From positions 1 through 8,285 of the forward strand of contig JAWPNA010000107.1 of the NCBI GenBank assembly GCA_045402695.1: DNA of 8,285 bases, given 5' to 3'. The stretch is from JAWPNA01 sp045402695. Its GTDB lineage: Bacteria; Acidobacteriota; Polarisedimenticolia; JACPZX01; DASXTC01. The notes beneath the pieces were generated by a model that saw only the letters and a program-made list of their open reading frames with translations, was not told the origin of the DNA and ran no database searches. A program made the translations under genes and the position numbers. This document shows positions 1 through 7,047 of this stretch, one piece after another (positions within the stretch are counted from its first letter, which is position 1; the number at the start of each line of letters is the position of its first letter).

Positions 1-852
1 CTGCCTTTCCAGATCCTCCAGACCAGCCGGGTCGTTTGACCGCAGGTCCACGGTGAACCAGGCATCACGCGCCTGGGCGTTGGGCACATCCCCGCCTCCC
101 TGCATCCCGATGTTGAGCCAGCTTTCCATCTCCTCGGGAGATCTTCTGAGCGGGACGGCCGAGATGCGCTCGATGGCGCGGGCGGCCGCGAGGATCGGGC
201 TTGGCATCTCATGGGCCTTGAGCGTGTGCGATCCACGAGACTTGAAGTGCAGCTTCAGCCAGACGATGCCGGTCGCGCCGTACGAAACCTGTCCGAGAGA
301 GCCATCCAGCGCAATGAAGGCGCCCAGCTCTTGGCCGTGCTCCTCGACGAACGCCTGGGCCCCCTTCAGCCCCACCTCTTCGCGCACCGAAGCCACGATG
401 TACGTGCCGGCCTCTGGAGCCAGGCCGTGGCGCGCCATGAGGTCGAGCGCCGCCAGCATGCCCGCCAGCCCCGAGGAGTTGTCGCGCACGCCGGGACCCT
501 GGAGGCGGCGCCCCTCGAGCCTTTTGACTGAGTGATCGGTTTGCTTGCCTGCGACGGTGTCGAGGTGGGCGACCAGCGCCACCTTCCGCAGGGAGGGGTC
601 CCGTCCGCGCAGCACCCCGACGACGTTGCCCGCGTGATCCCTCGTCACTCCCTCGAGGCCGAGCTGCCGAAATCGCGACTCGAGGTAGTCGGCCCGGCGG
701 CCTTCGTCCCCGGAGGGAGCGGGGATCTCAGCGATGTGAATCCACTCCTCGATGAACTGTTCGCGGCGGGCCTCCGCGTCCTGCAACGCCGACTTGACTT
801 CGGGGGAAGCGGCAAGGACGGCCAGGCTCATCGCCGCCACGGCTGTCAGCAC
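1..852 (-). CDS. M20-family metallopeptidase, exported, 3' end beyond window
   Basis: Reading the minus strand from 852 down to base 1 gives 284 codons without a stop; the C-terminus is outside the window. The peptide has the M20 (carboxypeptidase G2/ArgE-type) two-zinc site in order: AHLDT with H96 and D98, GPGVRDNSSG with bridging D124, REEVG with catalytic E158 and ligand E159, and ALDGS with D183. The spacings (28, 34 and 24 residues) agree closely with carboxypeptidase G2. The lid domain begins after about residue 190 (GSHTLKAHEMPSP). The last metal histidine would lie outside the window. Family members hydrolyse peptides or N-acyl amino acids; the substrate is not readable. The start is uncertain. 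GTG at 852 has AGGA three bases upstream and gives a hydrophobic, signal-like N-terminus (LTAVAAMSLAVLAAS); ATG at 831 is the alternative. The frame stays open upstream, so a longer n-region starting with RRPAGH is possible. It follows the 890-2020 gene by about 37 bases and is probably cotranscribed with it. Confidence 0.9.
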   Translation of the reverse strand, partial: MLTAVAAMSLAVLAASPEVKSALQDAEARREQFIEEWIHIAEIPAPSGDEGRRADYLESRFRQLGLEGVTRDHAGNVVGVLRGRDPSLRKVALVAHLDTVAGKQTDHSVKRLEGRRLQGPGVRDNSSGLAGMLAALDLMARHGLAPEAGTYIVASVREEVGLKGAQAFVEEHGQELGAFIALDGSLGQVSYGATGIVWLKLHFKSRGSHTLKAHEMPSPILAAARAIERISAVPLRRSPEEMESWLNIGMQGGGDVPNAQARDAWFTVDLRSNDPAGLEDLERQ

Positions 853-889
853 GTGTCCTGCCGGCCTTCGGGGATCAGGCGGAGTCGCA

Positions 890-2020
890 TCAGTACTGGA
901 TCGCCTCGAACATCCGGTCGAGGCGCTTGTCTCGCTCTTCCCGGCTGATGCGCGGATTCGCGCGCCCGAGGTGCACGCCGGCCTTCTGTCCCACCGCGAG
1001 GTAGGTCACGCCGTTCTTTCGCCACATCCAGGCGCGGAACCAGTCAAGGGGGAGGAGGTGAGGCTTTGCGGTATCCTGCCGGCGCTTGACCAGGCCATCC
1101 GCGATCCAGATATCGCCGGCCACTGAGGTGCCGGTGATCATCAGATTCTCCGACCTGGGCCGCCAGTGGTCCGCGACCTTCATTCGCAGAACATCGTAGC
1201 TCATCGGGTAGTCGGGCTCCGGCCCCCAGGCGAAGTACAGGCGCTCCACCGCATCGGACGCGAGGATCAGAGCCTGCCCCTCGAGGGCCGTGTTGTGAGG
1301 CCTCGCGGCGGTGAAGTCGGCGCCGCCGAACGCAAGCTGCGCCTTGTACCCGGGGACCGGCACCCAGTCCAGGGGATGCGCGTAGGAGAGATCGGAGCCA
1401 GGGATGTCATATCGCAAGGGCAGGTGTGGAAACTCCCCGAGAGCGGCGCCGGCATGGCAGCGGACAGTAGCCGCCATGTCGCTCTGCCAGTCCAGTAGCA
1501 CGTCGGGGGCGTTGGCCTTGAGGCTGAGGCTCATATCCGCGACCAGCACCCGCAGCGACTCCGGGCAAGCCCATACGAAGTAGCGCGTTTTCATCTCCCC
1601 GTGCGAGGTGGTGGTCTCGAACAAGACGGCCTCGTGCTGGGGCAGCGTCACATTCCGGCCCTGCAGCGGGCCGTCGAGAGTGAATCCCTCCCACAGCCCC
1701 GACACCAGCTTGCCCGCATCCTCGACGCTCATTTCCCGGGGCGCCCCCTCGGCCAGCGGCCGCCAGTGCAGGTAGAACATCGGCCACACATCGCGCTCGA
1801 ACTCCTGGGACCCCTCCTTCGCATCTCCCTTTGCTTCGACCGCGGTCCATCCGGGCGCGAATCCGTTCAGCTTGTCGAGGCTGATCCCGGGTGGCTTTGA
1901 GGGCTTCGCATGTGGCGCGGGGGGCGCGGGCTCGACACGCTTCGCCTTCGCCGGGGGAACCGCCCCCAGAAAAAGCGGCAGGATCGAGACCGCCAGGAAT
2001 CCAAGGGGACCGCGCTTCAT
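890..2020 (-). CDS. Exported protein of unknown function with two tandem related domains
   Basis: 376 residues; I do not recognise a named family. The N-terminus is a clear Sec signal peptide (MKRGPLG, then hydrophobic LAVSILPLFLGAV, likely cleavage after AKA near residue 26), followed by a Pro/Ala/Lys-rich linker to about residue 45. The rest looks like two diverged copies of one domain, about 54-189 and 204-376. In each, an aromatic strand (FYLHW at 82; LYFAW at 261) is followed by a helix ending in W (110; 286), then strands ending in FVWACPESLRVLVA (148-161) or AWMWRKNGVTYLAVG (330-344), then an amphipathic terminal helix with a short strand (175-188; 360-376). The pattern loosely recalls the Mog1/PsbP/DcrB-like fold, but that is inference. 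C152 and C188 could form a disulfide. The ATG at 2020 has GGAG ten bases upstream and a TATAGT hexamer 20 bases upstream. It lies between a reductase and an M20 peptidase on the same strand. Location is probably periplasmic or extracellular. Confidence 0.85.
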   Translation of the reverse strand: MKRGPLGFLAVSILPLFLGAVPPAKAKRVEPAPPAPHAKPSKPPGISLDKLNGFAPGWTAVEAKGDAKEGSQEFERDVWPMFYLHWRPLAEGAPREMSVEDAGKLVSGLWEGFTLDGPLQGRNVTLPQHEAVLFETTTSHGEMKTRYFVWACPESLRVLVADMSLSLKANAPDVLLDWQSDMAATVRCHAGAALGEFPHLPLRYDIPGSDLSYAHPLDWVPVPGYKAQLAFGGADFTAARPHNTALEGQALILASDAVERLYFAWGPEPDYPMSYDVLRMKVADHWRPRSENLMITGTSVAGDIWIADGLVKRRQDTAKPHLLPLDWFRAWMWRKNGVTYLAVGQKAGVHLGRANPRISREERDKRLDRMFEAIQY

Positions 2021-2040
2021 CGGGTTTTTCTCCGCCGCCC

Positions 2041-2046
2041 ACTATA
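2041..2046 (-). promoter_or_regulatory. Possible -10 element of the gene at 890-2020
   Basis: TATAGT on the minus strand, 20 bases upstream of the ATG at 2020. No -35 hexamer is recognised. If real, the exported protein and the M20 peptidase could be transcribed independently of the SDR gene. Confidence 0.35.
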
Positions 2047-2094
2047 GCAGGCCCCCTTCACCTCCGCCTTCAGCCCAAGGCCCGGATTGAGAGA

Positions 2095-2108
2095 CGGCGG
2101 CGCCGCCG
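2095..2108. repeat. 14-base perfect GC palindrome in the SDR-exported protein gap
   Basis: CGGCGGCGCCGCCG is fully self-complementary with no spacer. It lies 35 bases after the SDR stop. No T-tract follows on the minus strand, so it is not a standard intrinsic terminator. The rest of the 122-base gap shows only the TATAGT hexamer. Confidence 0.5.
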
Positions 2109-2142
2109 CCAAGCTCGGAGAAGCCTTCAGGAGGCGAAGCGC

Positions 2143-2880
2143 TCAGTAAAGATGCCTCCCGCCATCCACCCTGATGCACTCCCCCGTGACGAAGTCGGTC
2201 TCCACGAGGAAGATCACTGCCTTCGCGATTTCCTCGCCGCCCCCCCATCTCCGCAGCGGGGTGGCAGCGATGACGCGCCCCTCTTCCTCGGAGGTCATCC
2301 CTTCCGGAGGGACGATCGGCCCGGGAGCAACGGCGTTGACCAGGATCTCCGGGGCCAGGTCGAGAGCCAGGCTCTGCGTGAGCCCTGCCACTGCCGCTTT
2401 CGCCGTGTAGTAGGGGACGTACCCCCGGTATCGCGGACGGCCGCTGGCCGGCAGCCAGTCGCTGAAGTTGACGATGCGCCCGGCTCCCGCCTTCTTCATG
2501 AAGGACGCGGCCTGCAGGCTGAACAACAGGGCGCTCCTCGCGTTGCTGTCGATCGCCTCGGACCAAACCCGCGCGTCGATCCTCTCCACCGGCGTGGACT
2601 CGTAGGTGGACGCCATGTTGACCAGGATGTCGAGCCGTCCGAAGCAAGCCGCCGCCCGGGCCACGACATCCGCCACCTGGCTCTCGTCCCGCGCGTCGGC
2701 CTGTAGCACCTCGGCCCTGACTCCCGCGGCCCGCGCTGCCTCCGCTGTGCGCTGTGCCGCCTCGCGCGACGTGCGCCACGTCAGCGCCAGGTTGCACCCT
2801 CGACTCGAGAGCGCCGCCGCCACGGCCTGACCGATCCGCGCGCCGCCGTTGAGCAGGGCCGCCTTCCCTCTCAGATCCAT
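2143..2880 (-). CDS. Short-chain dehydrogenase/reductase (FabG/pteridine-reductase-like)
   Basis: 245 residues, the usual length of a classical SDR and probably a cytoplasmic NADP(H)-dependent oxidoreductase. Visible motifs are: beta1 and glycine-rich loop ALLNGGARIG (8-17), arginine-bearing TWRTS (34-38) as in NADPH-preferring pteridine-reductase/FolM relatives, acidic ADARD (61-65), NMAS (88-91) in place of NNAG, N113, catalytic S140 in IVNFSD, Y157 and K161 in PYYTAK, PG at 187, and the C-terminal VTGECIRVDGG typical of FabG-like proteins. The glycine loop is one residue shorter than the usual TGxxxGIG or TGxxxRIG and has N in place of T. The substrate cannot be assigned. The ATG at 2880 is preferred because GGAGG lies five bases upstream; a longer frame starting at 2916 (MHPPHG...) lacks such a site. 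It is transcribed divergently from the TMTC-like gene and may be cotranscribed with the gene at 890-2020. Confidence 0.92.
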   Translation of the reverse strand: MDLRGKAALLNGGARIGQAVAAALSSRGCNLALTWRTSREAAQRTAEAARAAGVRAEVLQADARDESQVADVVARAAACFGRLDILVNMASTYESTPVERIDARVWSEAIDSNARSALLFSLQAASFMKKAGAGRIVNFSDWLPASGRPRYRGYVPYYTAKAAVAGLTQSLALDLAPEILVNAVAPGPIVPPEGMTSEEEGRVIAATPLRRWGGGEEIAKAVIFLVETDFVTGECIRVDGGRHLY

Positions 2881-2885
2881 CGTCG

Positions 2886-2890
2886 CCTCC
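2886..2890 (-). promoter_or_regulatory. Ribosome binding site deciding the SDR start
   Basis: On the minus strand GGAGG stands five bases before the ATG at 2880. This favours a 245-residue protein over the frame that begins at 2916. Confidence 0.75.
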
Positions 2891-2914
2891 GTCTCAAGCC
2901 CATGGGGCGGATGC

Positions 2915-2920
2915 ATCGTA
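2915..2920 (-). promoter_or_regulatory. Possible -10 element of the SDR gene
   Basis: TACGAT on the minus strand, 34 bases upstream of the SDR start. No convincing -35 hexamer is seen at normal spacing, so this is tentative. It lies 11 bases from the opposite-facing TACAAT of the TMTC-like gene. Confidence 0.3.
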
Positions 2921-2931
2921 CCACGCTGGGT

Positions 2932-2937
2932 TACAAT
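2932..2937 (+). promoter_or_regulatory. Possible -10 element of the TMTC-like gene
   Basis: TACAAT, followed by CCC, 30 bases before the proposed TTG start. The context GGTTACAATCCC resembles GGATAGAATCCG in front of the transporter gene at 7049. No clear -35 element is visible. Confidence 0.35.
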
Positions 2938-2957
2938 CCCGGCCAGCAGGCACTCGT

Positions 2958-2962
2958 GGAGG
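2958..2962 (+). promoter_or_regulatory. Ribosome binding site deciding a TTG start
   Basis: GGAGG, followed by AAACC and then TTG at 2968, gives five-base spacing. The ATG codons upstream in the same frame (2902, 2911) have no comparable site. They also lie upstream of the putative -10 element at 2932, so a transcript from there could not include them. Confidence 0.65.
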
Positions 2963-2967
2963 AAACC

Positions 2968-5067
2968 TTGAAGGCGCGGAGGATAGTGCTGATCGGCGCG
3001 CTGGCCGCGCTGGCCTTCCTCAATACGCTCTCCGGCTCATTCGTCTACGATGACGTCTCCGAGATCCTGATGAACCCACGGGCGCACCGCCTCTCGGCGA
3101 TCCCATCACTGCTGACGACCGAGTTCTGGCAGCGCGAGCGGGGGCACGGCGTCATCTACCGCCCGGTGACCGCGGCCACGATCCCTCCTCTGTTCCTCCT
3201 GGATGGAGGAAAGCCGTGGCCCTTCCACGCGGCCAACATCCTCCTGCACGCTCTCGTGTCGTGTTTGCTGGCCGCGGTGATCGCGCGCCTGACGGGGGAC
3301 ATGCTCCTGGCCACCATCTTCGGGATCCTGTTCGCGCTGCACCCGGCGCACTCTGAAGCGGTGGCCTGGATCTCGGGCCGATCCGAGCTGCTGTTCGCCA
3401 CGGCGGGGGCGATGTCCTGGTGGTTTCACCTTCGGGCGCGGCAAGGAGCTCGGCCGGGATCCGCGGCCGCGGCCGCGACCCTCCTGGCGGCATCCCTCGG
3501 GGCCAAGGAGACGGCGTTGTGCTGGCCCGTCATCTTCGTCACGGCGGACCTGCTGTTTCCTCCGGGAGGCGCCCGTCGCCCCCCGCCCTCGCGTCGGACA
3601 TGGCACCCGCCGCTCTTGAAGCTGTACGGGATCTACGTGACGGTGTCGATCGCCTGGCTCGCCCTGCGGTTCGAGGTGCTCGGACAGATCGGAAGGAAGG
3701 TCCAGGATGCGGCTCACCTCCTCAACCCTCTGGAAAGCGATCCTTGGTGGCCCGCGCGCCCCTTCACCTTCCTCAGGCTGCTTGGCCTCGCCGCATGGAA
3801 GTGCACCTTCCCATGGCCCGGGTGCATTGACTACGGATTCAACCAGATCCCCCTCGCGCGCGGCCCGTTCGCGCTCGACGTGGTCGCCGCGGCCGCCGGT
3901 CTTCTCGCCTTCGCGGCCTGGGCCTGGAGATCGTGGAGGCGGCGCGAGAAGAATCCCGCGGCGATGACGCTCCTTCTCGCCGCCTGCATCTTCCTGCTCT
4001 CCTGGCTGCCCGCCTCCAGCCTCCTGGTGCCCTCCGTTTCGATCTTCGCGGAGCGGAACCTCTACCTCCCGTCGTCGGGCTGGTGTCTGGCCGCCGCGGC
4101 CCTGGGGGCGTCGGCGTGGCGCCGCGCGCGCAGCGGCCCGGCATGGGCGGCCGCGGCGGCCCAGGCGCTCGCGGCTGCGCTGGCGGCGGGGATGGGCGCG
4201 ATGACCGTGGCACGCAATACCGCCTTCGCCGACGCGATGACGCTGTATTCCTCCTCGGCCGCCAACTGTGCCAACAGCGCGCGCATCCATCTTCTGCGCG
4301 GCGGCCTGCTGGAGGAGGGGGGCGGCGTCCAGGAAACCCTTGAGGCCTACGGCGAGTACCGGAGATCTCTCGCGATCGCTCCTGACTACACCGTGGCGCG
4401 GGCCAACCTTTCCCGGATGCTGGCGCAGCTCGGCCGGGGCGAGGAGGCGGCGCGCGAGGCGTCAGAGGCGCTCGCGTCGCACCCGGAGTCGATCGAGGCC
4501 CGCGTCGCCGTGATCACCGCCCTCGCCGAGACGGGGCTGAAGGACGAGTCGGAGAAGGCGCTTGAGGATCTGGTGAAGGACCACCCAGACGATCCCTGGG
4601 TGATCTTCCATCGTGCTCAGCAACTGCGCAGGAAAGGACGGCTCGATGACGCGCTGGCCGCGTACCAGGAAATCCGCGACCGGTTCCCGGACAATTTCAT
4701 GGGGTACAACGGTGTGGCGGCCGTCCACATGCAGCGCGGCGACACCGATGCCGCGCGCGAGGCCTTTCTGGCGACTCTGAAGATGGATCCGTACGACAAC
4801 ACGGCGCTGTACTACCTCGGACTGCTGGCGCTGCAGGCCCGGCCTGCTGACGCCCAGCGCGCGCTGGAAGCTGCCGGATGGCTGAGCCGCTACGTGAGGC
4901 TGATGCCGGAGGCGGCCGAGGGGTGGCTCCGGCTCGGGCAGGCACGGGAGCGGTCAGGAGATCGGGATGGCGCCGAGACCGCCTACCGCCGCGCGGACCG
5001 GCTGGCTCCACGCGACATGGGGATCCACAAGGCGCTCGAGACGTTCCTCGAAAGACATGCCAGGTAG
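2968..5067 (+). CDS. TMTC-like membrane protein: GT-C/DUF1736-type part plus C-terminal TPR repeats
   Basis: With the TTG start at 2968 the protein has 699 residues (721 from ATG 2902). The N-terminal 430 residues are multi-pass membrane sequence. They carry hallmarks of the TMTC family, whose eukaryotic members are ER O-mannosyltransferases: YDD (D28, D29) in the first extracytoplasmic loop after helix 1, FHAANILLH (around H87), FALHPAHSEAVAWISGRSELL near 122, a GAKET element, and ERNLYLPSSG near 362. Acidic residues such as D28/D29 are typical of the GT-C catalytic loop. From about 431 to the end there are around seven TPR-like helical pairs, for example DYTVARANLSRMLAQLGRGE and GWLRLGQARERSGDRDGAET. 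By family analogy it may transfer a lipid-linked sugar to exported proteins, but no substrate is known for bacterial homologues and activity is not shown. It ends 20 bases from the convergent M14 gene and shares an intergenic region with the divergent SDR gene. No partner glycosylation gene is seen. Confidence 0.88.
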   Translation: MKARRIVLIGALAALAFLNTLSGSFVYDDVSEILMNPRAHRLSAIPSLLTTEFWQRERGHGVIYRPVTAATIPPLFLLDGGKPWPFHAANILLHALVSCLLAAVIARLTGDMLLATIFGILFALHPAHSEAVAWISGRSELLFATAGAMSWWFHLRARQGARPGSAAAAATLLAASLGAKETALCWPVIFVTADLLFPPGGARRPPPSRRTWHPPLLKLYGIYVTVSIAWLALRFEVLGQIGRKVQDAAHLLNPLESDPWWPARPFTFLRLLGLAAWKCTFPWPGCIDYGFNQIPLARGPFALDVVAAAAGLLAFAAWAWRSWRRREKNPAAMTLLLAACIFLLSWLPASSLLVPSVSIFAERNLYLPSSGWCLAAAALGASAWRRARSGPAWAAAAAQALAAALAAGMGAMTVARNTAFADAMTLYSSSAANCANSARIHLLRGGLLEEGGGVQETLEAYGEYRRSLAIAPDYTVARANLSRMLAQLGRGEEAAREASEALASHPESIEARVAVITALAETGLKDESEKALEDLVKDHPDDPWVIFHRAQQLRRKGRLDDALAAYQEIRDRFPDNFMGYNGVAAVHMQRGDTDAAREAFLATLKMDPYDNTALYYLGLLALQARPADAQRALEAAGWLSRYVRLMPEAAEGWLRLGQARERSGDRDGAETAYRRADRLAPRDMGIHKALETFLERHAR

Positions 5068-5087
5068 CCGGGGATTCTACCGCGACG

Positions 5088-6980
5088 TCACGGGCAGGGC
5101 CCCGACGAGCCAGGTCGCCTCACGCCGCCGCTGCCAGGCCCGAACCCGCCGAGAACGGGCCCGGGCAGCACAGCCTCCACCAGGAAGTAGGTCTGGGGTC
5201 CCGCGGCCGTCACCGTCGCCGATGTGGACGTGATGCCGCAGGCGATGTAGGCGTGATCGTAGAGGCCGCCGATCGAGCCGGCGGCTACTCTGTAGGAGAG
5301 GGCCCCCGGCAAAGCATCCCACGTCAGCAGCACCTGGCCGGGCGAGACGCCATCAGCGGCATCCAGCCCGCTCACCGGCGTGCCGGCTGTCGGCGCGACG
5401 TTCACGAAGACGGCCCTCACCGGGCCGGCATTGCCCGCCGAGTCAACGCCCGAGATAAAGACGATGTGGCGCCCCGCCGAGAGCGCGGATGTGTCAAGAA
5501 GAGCCGCCGCCCCTTCGGTTTGGCTGTCAAAGGAGCCGTCGGATGGCGCCATGGGGACGGCAGTTCCTCCCAGCCAGGACGGCGTGTCGAGGAAGTACCG
5601 GGCGCCCGACACGCTGAGGCCCCCGTGCAGCACGTCGGTCACCGTGGCGGTCAACTGGACCGGCGTGCCTGCATCCACGCCCACCGGCGCCGCGCCGATC
5701 TGCGTGACATCGGGGCCGCGAACCAGCAGGTACGGTGTGCGCGCGATGCGTGCCGCGTACAGCAACGCGCCCAGGTTCGACTGCTCGATGCCTGGCAGCG
5801 CCGCGCAATCCTCGAAGAAGTCGTCTCCCATCTCGAAGGTGAAGGAGGCCACGCCGAGGTCGCCGTAGGCCCATTCGTCCGTTGTCCCGTCGGTGATGTA
5901 GAGGTCGCTCGACTGCTCCGGCGTGTAGCCGTTGTAGCTCGCGAACTTCGTCCCGATCAGCTCCAGGTCGGCGCCGTTGGGGGCCGCGTTGAAGACGCTG
6001 CCCCACGGCCACAGCACGAGGCGGCTGTAGGAGTGCAGCGAGACGAGGATGCCGGTCGCATCCAGCGGTGCGGCGTCCTGCTGGCGAGTCCCCCTCTGAT
6101 CGGGGAAGACGGACAGGATCCAGTTCTGCAACGCCGTGGTCTCGGGCTCAGAGGCGGGCGAAGTCCCGTGGTAGGTCTGGGCGCACGGGGCCGCGCTGGA
6201 GCCGCCGCAGCAGTTCCACTTGAAGGACGAGTTGCGGTTGAGGTCCACGCCTGCCTGGTTCTGAAGAGTGGGCGGGGAGTCGCACAGCTCCCCCATGTCG
6301 TCGTTGCGGTTCTTGCGCTGGAAGTAGCCGAGGTCGGCCAGCCGCCTTCCGTCAGGGTTGGCGACCGGGACCACGTGCACCTCGTGGTGGTCAAGCAGCC
6401 AAGTGGCGTCGGGGTCGGTGCCATAGCCGGACGCCAGATACTCGGCGAAGGTGAGGGACACCTCGGCGGTCGTCATCTCGCGCGCGTGGATGGCCGCCAT
6501 CAGGAAGAAGACCGGCTTCGGGCTGGCAAGCGAGCGGTTGGTGAGTCTCAGGAGGCGGATCTCCTCCCCGAGCCAGGAGGAGCCGATCGGGACCATCTCG
6601 GCAATCGCAGGGTGAGCCGCGGCCAGAGAGTCCATGCGCGCGTTGAGTCCATCCACGTCGCTGTAGCAGGGGAATCCAGGGGGCGACAGGAAGCGATCGG
6701 TCCTGTTCTGATCCACCTCCAGGCGCAAGCCCTGGCGCCTCAGCTCGGCGTAGTCGCGCGACTCGACAAGCGCCACCACGTATCCGAGATCCTTCCGGAC
6801 CTCCCAGACGTCGAGAGCACGCACGAACTCGGAGATGCGCGAGGGCCGATCGTAATAGATGCGCACGACATGGGGGCCGGAGATGCTCCTGGGCGAGGTG
6901 GGCCGGGGCGCGGCGGACGGAGCCTGTGAGAGGAGGCTGCAGAGCAGGACGGCCAGGAGGGCGCGCTCGATCGATCCCAA
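5088..6980 (-). CDS. Exported M14 zinc carboxypeptidase, carboxypeptidase T-like, with two C-terminal beta domains
   Basis: 630 residues from the TTG at 6980. This start is chosen because GGAG lies seven bases upstream and the N-terminus becomes a clean signal peptide (GSIERALLAVLLCSLLSQ, cleavage near APSAA, about residue 22). The longer frame to 7097 would overlap the divergent transporter gene. A propeptide-like region (about 25-115) precedes the M14 catalytic domain (about 120-420). The zinc site is HARE (H165, E168) and H316 in LHSYSR. Substrate-binding residues are RKNRN and DLNRN (N248, R249). The catalytic glutamate is E383 in TFEMGDD, preceded by YITDGTTDEWAY, which probably holds the active-site tyrosine. 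The cysteine-rich CCGGSSAAPC segment next to DLNRN matches carboxypeptidase T. C-terminally come an Ig-like beta domain (about 425-530) and a fibronectin-III-like domain (about 545-620; VLLTWDALPGALSYRV). No sortase or autotransporter signal is seen. It should release C-terminal amino acids outside the cytoplasm. All catalytic residues are present. Confidence 0.93.
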   Translation of the reverse strand: MGSIERALLAVLLCSLLSQAPSAAPRPTSPRSISGPHVVRIYYDRPSRISEFVRALDVWEVRKDLGYVVALVESRDYAELRRQGLRLEVDQNRTDRFLSPPGFPCYSDVDGLNARMDSLAAAHPAIAEMVPIGSSWLGEEIRLLRLTNRSLASPKPVFFLMAAIHAREMTTAEVSLTFAEYLASGYGTDPDATWLLDHHEVHVVPVANPDGRRLADLGYFQRKNRNDDMGELCDSPPTLQNQAGVDLNRNSSFKWNCCGGSSAAPCAQTYHGTSPASEPETTALQNWILSVFPDQRGTRQQDAAPLDATGILVSLHSYSRLVLWPWGSVFNAAPNGADLELIGTKFASYNGYTPEQSSDLYITDGTTDEWAYGDLGVASFTFEMGDDFFEDCAALPGIEQSNLGALLYAARIARTPYLLVRGPDVTQIGAAPVGVDAGTPVQLTATVTDVLHGGLSVSGARYFLDTPSWLGGTAVPMAPSDGSFDSQTEGAAALLDTSALSAGRHIVFISGVDSAGNAGPVRAVFVNVAPTAGTPVSGLDAADGVSPGQVLLTWDALPGALSYRVAAGSIGGLYDHAYIACGITSTSATVTAAGPQTYFLVEAVLPGPVLGGFGPGSGGVRRPGSSGPCP

Positions 6981-6987
6981 TGGGCTT

Positions 6988-6991
6988 CTCC
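6988..6991 (-). promoter_or_regulatory. Ribosome binding site deciding the M14 TTG start
   Basis: GGAG on the minus strand (within CCGGAGAA) stands seven bases before the TTG at 6980. This start gives a well-formed signal peptide. No ATG lies in frame nearby. Confidence 0.55.
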
Positions 6992-7006
6992 GGAGGCGGA
7001 TGGCGA

Positions 7007-7035
7007 ATAGTACCGCGAGAGGGAAACGCGGGCAA
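7007..7035 (-). promoter_or_regulatory. Possible sigma70-type promoter of the M14 gene
   Basis: On the minus strand TTGCCC (7030-7035, four of six matches to TTGACA) and TACTAT (7007-7012) are separated by 17 bases. The -10 hexamer ends 26 bases before the TTG start. This is the best -35/-10 pair I see in the window. It also supports the short form of the protein, since the longer frame would start upstream of it. Confidence 0.45.
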
Positions 7036-7047
7036 GCCACGTGGGTT

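Noticed and set aside
211..948. Plus-strand open frames over the M20 gene
   Set aside because: The minus strand encodes an uninterrupted M20 metal site with correct spacing, and the plus frames have no recognisable content.
2095..2108. GC palindrome as an intrinsic terminator for the SDR gene
   Set aside because: There is no loop and no T-tract on the minus strand after it, so it was kept only as a repeat.
3106..4290. A 394-codon minus-strand frame inside the TMTC-like gene
   Set aside because: Low-complexity Arg/Gly/Glu/Gln-rich product with no motif. The plus strand carries the conserved TMTC signatures.
5068..5087. A bidirectional terminator between the convergent TMTC-like and M14 genes
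   Set aside because: The 20-base gap contains no inverted repeat and no T-run on either strand.
4878..6929. A 683-codon open frame on the plus strand, antisense to the M14 gene
   Set aside because: Its composition is Arg/Gly/His/Val-rich without any domain, and the opposite strand encodes a complete M14 enzyme with all catalytic motifs. It is an artefact of high GC content.
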